29,820 nt of DNA from Melaminivora alkalimesophila (lineage in GTDB: Bacteria; Pseudomonadota; Gammaproteobacteria; Burkholderiales; Burkholderiaceae_C), in the NCBI RefSeq assembly GCF_000282995.1, contig NZ_ALEE01000381.1, positions 1 to 29,820 of the forward strand, written 5' to 3'. The position numbers and the translations under genes were made by a program. The notes beneath the pieces are model-generated. The model had not been told where the DNA came from and searched no databases. It worked only from the letters and a program-made list of their open reading frames with translations. Below, piece after piece: positions 27,454 to 29,820 of the stretch (positions are counted from its first letter, which is position 1; every line of letters starts with the position of its first letter).

Positions 27454-29055
27454 ATGCGCTTGCAACCCCGCGAGATGAGCCGTCGCAACCTGCTGTCCAT
27501 GATCGGCAAGGCGGCCGGTGGCGGCCTCATGTACCAGGCCATGGCGACGCTCGGCCACGCCCAGGAATCGAGCTACCGCGGCCCGCTGAAACTGGACCGG
27601 GCCAAGCGCGGGGGCACCGTGCTGGTCCTGGGAGCGGGCCTTGCCGGCATGACGGCGGCTTATGAGCTGCGCGCGGCCGGCTACACGGTGCAGATCCTCG
27701 AATACCAGGAGCGCGCCGGCGGCCGCTGCTGGACGCTGCGCGGCGGCGACTCCGTCACCGAACTCGACGGCACGCGCCAGACCTGCGAATTCGACCAGGG
27801 GCTCTACATCAACCCCGGCCCCTGGCGCATCCCCTACCACCACTACGCCCTGCTGGACTACTGCAAGCGCTTCGGCGTACAGCTCGAATCCTTCGTGCAG
27901 GTCAACTACAACGCTCTGGTGCACTCCACCAAGGCCTTCGGCGGCAAGCCGCAAAGGTTTCGCCACATCCAGGCGGACGTGCACGGCTACGTGGCCGAAT
28001 TGCTGAGCAAGGCGACCAACCAGGGCGCGCTGGACCAGGCCGTCACGCAGGAAGACCGGGAGCTGCTGCTGGAGGGGTTGCGCGCGTGGGGCGGGCTGGA
28101 CTCGCAATACCGCTACCGCGAGAGCCACGCCGCCAGCGAGATCCGCGGCTTCGACAGCGACCCGGCCGGGGGCCTCATGCCGCTGGCCAAGCCCTCCAAG
28201 CCGATCGGCATGCACGAGTTGCTGGAGTCGCGCCTGTGGTCGCAGATCAACATCGGCCAGCTCTACGAGTTCCAGACGGCGATCTTCGAGCCCGCCGGCG
28301 GCATGGACATGATCGCCAAGGCCTTCGAGCGCGAGGTCGGCACGCTGATCCGCTACAACAGCAAGGTGACGCGGATCGAGCAGTCGGCCAAAGGCGTCAC
28401 CGTCAGCTTCGTCGATGCCAAGGGAACAGGCGCCGGCGCGCCGCAGCAGCTCAAGGCCGATTGGTGCGTGTGCACCATCCCGCTGTCGATCCTCAGCCAG
28501 ATCGACATCCAGGTGGGCGAGCCCATGAAACAGGCCATCGCGGCCGTGCCCTACGGCGCCTCGTTCAAGGTGGGGCTGCAGTTCAAGCGCCGCTTCTGGG
28601 AAGAAGACGAGGCCATCTTCGGCGGTATCAGCTACACCGACCTGCCCATCGAGCAGATCTCCTACCCCTCCAACAACTTCAATACCCGCGGCCCGGGCGT
28701 GCTGCTCGGCGGCTACGCCTTCGATGACACGCACGCCTACGAATTCACCGCGCTGCCGCCGCGGGAGCGCATCCGCGCGGCCGTGGAGTTTGGCGCGCAG
28801 CTGCATCCCCAATACCGCAAGGAGTTCCAGAACGGCGTGAGCGTGGGCTGGCACCGCATTCCCTGGGTCAATGGCTGTTTCGGCATCTGGTCCGACGAGG
28901 CTCGCAAGCAGCACTACCGCAACCTGTGCGAGATCGATGGCCGCATTGTGCTGGCGGGGGAACACGCTTCCTACATCCCGGCCTGGCAGGAGGGTGCGGT
29001 GCTGTCCGCGCTGGACGCGGTCAAGCGGCTGCACACCCGGGCCCAGGCAAGCTGA
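27454..29055 (+). CDS. Flavin-containing amine oxidase/dehydrogenase with Tat-type signal
   Basis: FAD enzyme of the flavin monoamine oxidase family, oxidising an amine or amino acid. It has 533 residues from the ATG at 27454, preceded by CAGGAGAAG. The N-terminus has a twin-arginine-like motif (M8-S9-R10-R11-N-L-L) and a hydrophobic stretch ending near AMATLGHAQ, so export to the periplasm is likely. The Rossmann dinucleotide motif is VLVLGAGLAG (G60-x-G62-x2-G65) with E83 for ribose binding, then ERAGGRCWTLRGG. The C-terminal FAD-binding segment is GRIVLAGEHASYIPAWQEGA. The c-type cytochrome gene 52 bases downstream suggests electrons pass to cytochrome c instead of oxygen. The substrate is unknown. 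Confidence 0.87.
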   Translation: MRLQPREMSRRNLLSMIGKAAGGGLMYQAMATLGHAQESSYRGPLKLDRAKRGGTVLVLGAGLAGMTAAYELRAAGYTVQILEYQERAGGRCWTLRGGDSVTELDGTRQTCEFDQGLYINPGPWRIPYHHYALLDYCKRFGVQLESFVQVNYNALVHSTKAFGGKPQRFRHIQADVHGYVAELLSKATNQGALDQAVTQEDRELLLEGLRAWGGLDSQYRYRESHAASEIRGFDSDPAGGLMPLAKPSKPIGMHELLESRLWSQINIGQLYEFQTAIFEPAGGMDMIAKAFEREVGTLIRYNSKVTRIEQSAKGVTVSFVDAKGTGAGAPQQLKADWCVCTIPLSILSQIDIQVGEPMKQAIAAVPYGASFKVGLQFKRRFWEEDEAIFGGISYTDLPIEQISYPSNNFNTRGPGVLLGGYAFDDTHAYEFTALPPRERIRAAVEFGAQLHPQYRKEFQNGVSVGWHRIPWVNGCFGIWSDEARKQHYRNLCEIDGRIVLAGEHASYIPAWQEGAVLSALDAVKRLHTRAQAS

Positions 29056-29107
29056 CGCGGCCGCTGCAAGGCCGCGCCTTCAAGACAACGGAACAAGGAA
29101 ACGCACC

Positions 29108-29629
29108 ATGAGCACCTCCCGCCTTCCCTGGACCGCAGCAGGAGCGGCCCTGTTGGTGGCCTGTATGGGCGCAGGCGCCCAGCAGCCCACACCCGGGCAG
29201 GCCGCCGACACGGCTGTGCAGCCGCGCAAGAGCGGGCCGATGAGCAAGCGCGACTCGCCCCAGGCCGCCCGCCCCGCCGGCTTCAAGCCCTACTTCTCGA
29301 CCGACTCGGAGCGCTTCGTGCAACAGGGCGGCGAGCGCCTGTACCGCTCGATCTGCCAGGGTTGCCACATGCCGGAGGGCCAGGGGGCAAAGGGCGCGGG
29401 CTTCTACCCTGCGCTGGCCCAAAATGCACGCCTGGCGGCCGGGCCTTACCCGGTGTACGTGGTGCTGCAGGGCCTGCACGGCATGCCGCCCTTCGGCGAG
29501 CGCCTGGATGACCAGCAGGTCGCCGATGTCGTCAACTACATCCGCACGCACTTCGGCAACGACTATCGGGACGCCATCACCCCTGAAATGGTGCGCGGGC
29601 AGCGCCCTGCCGAGCCCGGCCCGCGGTGA
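29108..29629 (+). CDS. c-type cytochrome, probable electron acceptor of the amine oxidase
   Basis: Periplasmic monohaem cytochrome of 173 residues from the ATG at 29108, preceded by AAGGA. A signal peptide (WTAAGAALLVACMGAGAQ) is followed by a linker and a class I cytochrome domain with the haem site C83-Q-G-C86-H87. A methionine in LHGMPPFGERLDDQQVADVV is the likely sixth ligand. It lies in the same direction as the flavin enzyme and probably shares its transcript, forming an amine-oxidising respiratory branch. The signal peptide also has a C at residue 19, but the sequence before it (LLVAC) makes a lipoprotein possible as well. Confidence 0.9.
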   Translation: MSTSRLPWTAAGAALLVACMGAGAQQPTPGQAADTAVQPRKSGPMSKRDSPQAARPAGFKPYFSTDSERFVQQGGERLYRSICQGCHMPEGQGAKGAGFYPALAQNARLAAGPYPVYVVLQGLHGMPPFGERLDDQQVADVVNYIRTHFGNDYRDAITPEMVRGQRPAEPGPR

Positions 29630-29694
29630 GCCTGCGCCGGCCCTGTCTCGCTCCCGCACCGCTGTGTTGGGGCGCTTTCTCCAGGAACCCCTCC

Positions 29695-29820
29695 ATGAAC
29701 ACCTCCCTGCCCTCCTCATCCTGCCCGGCCGCCTTCCGCGCGGCGCCGCGGCCCAGGCTGGCACTGCCGGCCGCCGCCCTGTTGCTGGCCACCCTGGTGG
29801 GCTGCGCGGCGCCGCCGGCC
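29695..29820 (+). CDS. Start of a lipoprotein gene (partial)
   Basis: Only 42 codons are visible before the window ends. The ATG at 29695 has CAGGAA upstream. The basic N-terminal region (RAAPRPRLA) leads to a hydrophobic segment and a lipobox LVGC with C37, so the product is probably a lipoprotein. It follows the cytochrome gene by 65 bases and may belong to the same operon. In similar clusters a RidA-like protein follows, but nothing visible here confirms this. Confidence 0.6.
   Translation, partial: MNTSLPSSSCPAAFRAAPRPRLALPAAALLLATLVGCAAPPA

Overview
The window is GC-rich DNA in the style of a betaproteobacterium, most likely Burkholderiales. That placement is an inference from base composition, codon use and the types of genes present. 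Positions 1 to about 27,207 look like layered mobile DNA. From about 27.45 kb onward it looks like ordinary chromosome. The most useful landmark is an 18-base sequence, TTCCCATCGCCCGCTCCA, that reads like the 3' end of a tRNA-Gly gene (acceptor strand plus CCA). It occurs at 16,538, again identically at 19,690, and once with two changes at 27,190. No complete tRNA surrounds any of these copies, so I read them as attachment sites left by successive integrations, with the intact tRNA expected to the left of the window.

Layout. (1) 1-4.5 kb: remains of a PFGI-1/ICEclc-type integrative conjugative element. It holds a MobH relaxase (traI, cut by the window edge), an AbiE toxin-antitoxin pair, a DUF3742 gene, and the C-terminal part of a TraG-like gene fused in frame to a broken IS110-family transposase. 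(2) 4.7-15.2 kb: a compact version of the Transmissible Locus of Stress Tolerance (TLST, also called the locus of heat resistance). Its order is HTH regulator, small heat-shock protein, ClpG/ClpK disaggregase, cardiolipin-synthase-like PLD protein, FtsH protease, thioredoxin 2, a probable scar of a deleted kefB, PsiE, an HtpX-like M48 protease and a DegP-like protease. A LysR regulator (15.5-16.4 kb) sits between this operon and the first attachment site. (3) 16.56-19.69 kb: a short att-bounded module with an orphan IS3 orfA and a three-gene operon (TIGR04255 family protein, HTH protein, and an unrecognised protein with an SHDCD motif). (4) 19.71-27.19 kb: a second att-bounded module with a complete type I Wadjet plasmid-defence operon, jetABCD, on the minus strand, plus a scrap of a second DUF3742 gene. 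(5) 27.45 kb to the end: a Tat-type flavin amine oxidase, a c-type cytochrome and the start of a lipoprotein gene, apparently one operon.

How it works together. The stress operon combines holding, disaggregating and degrading envelope and cytosolic proteins with redox repair. The neighbouring modules defend against phage (AbiE) and plasmids (Wadjet). The TIGR04255/HTH/SHDCD operon lies between these modules in the same att array and is the best candidate here for an undescribed system.
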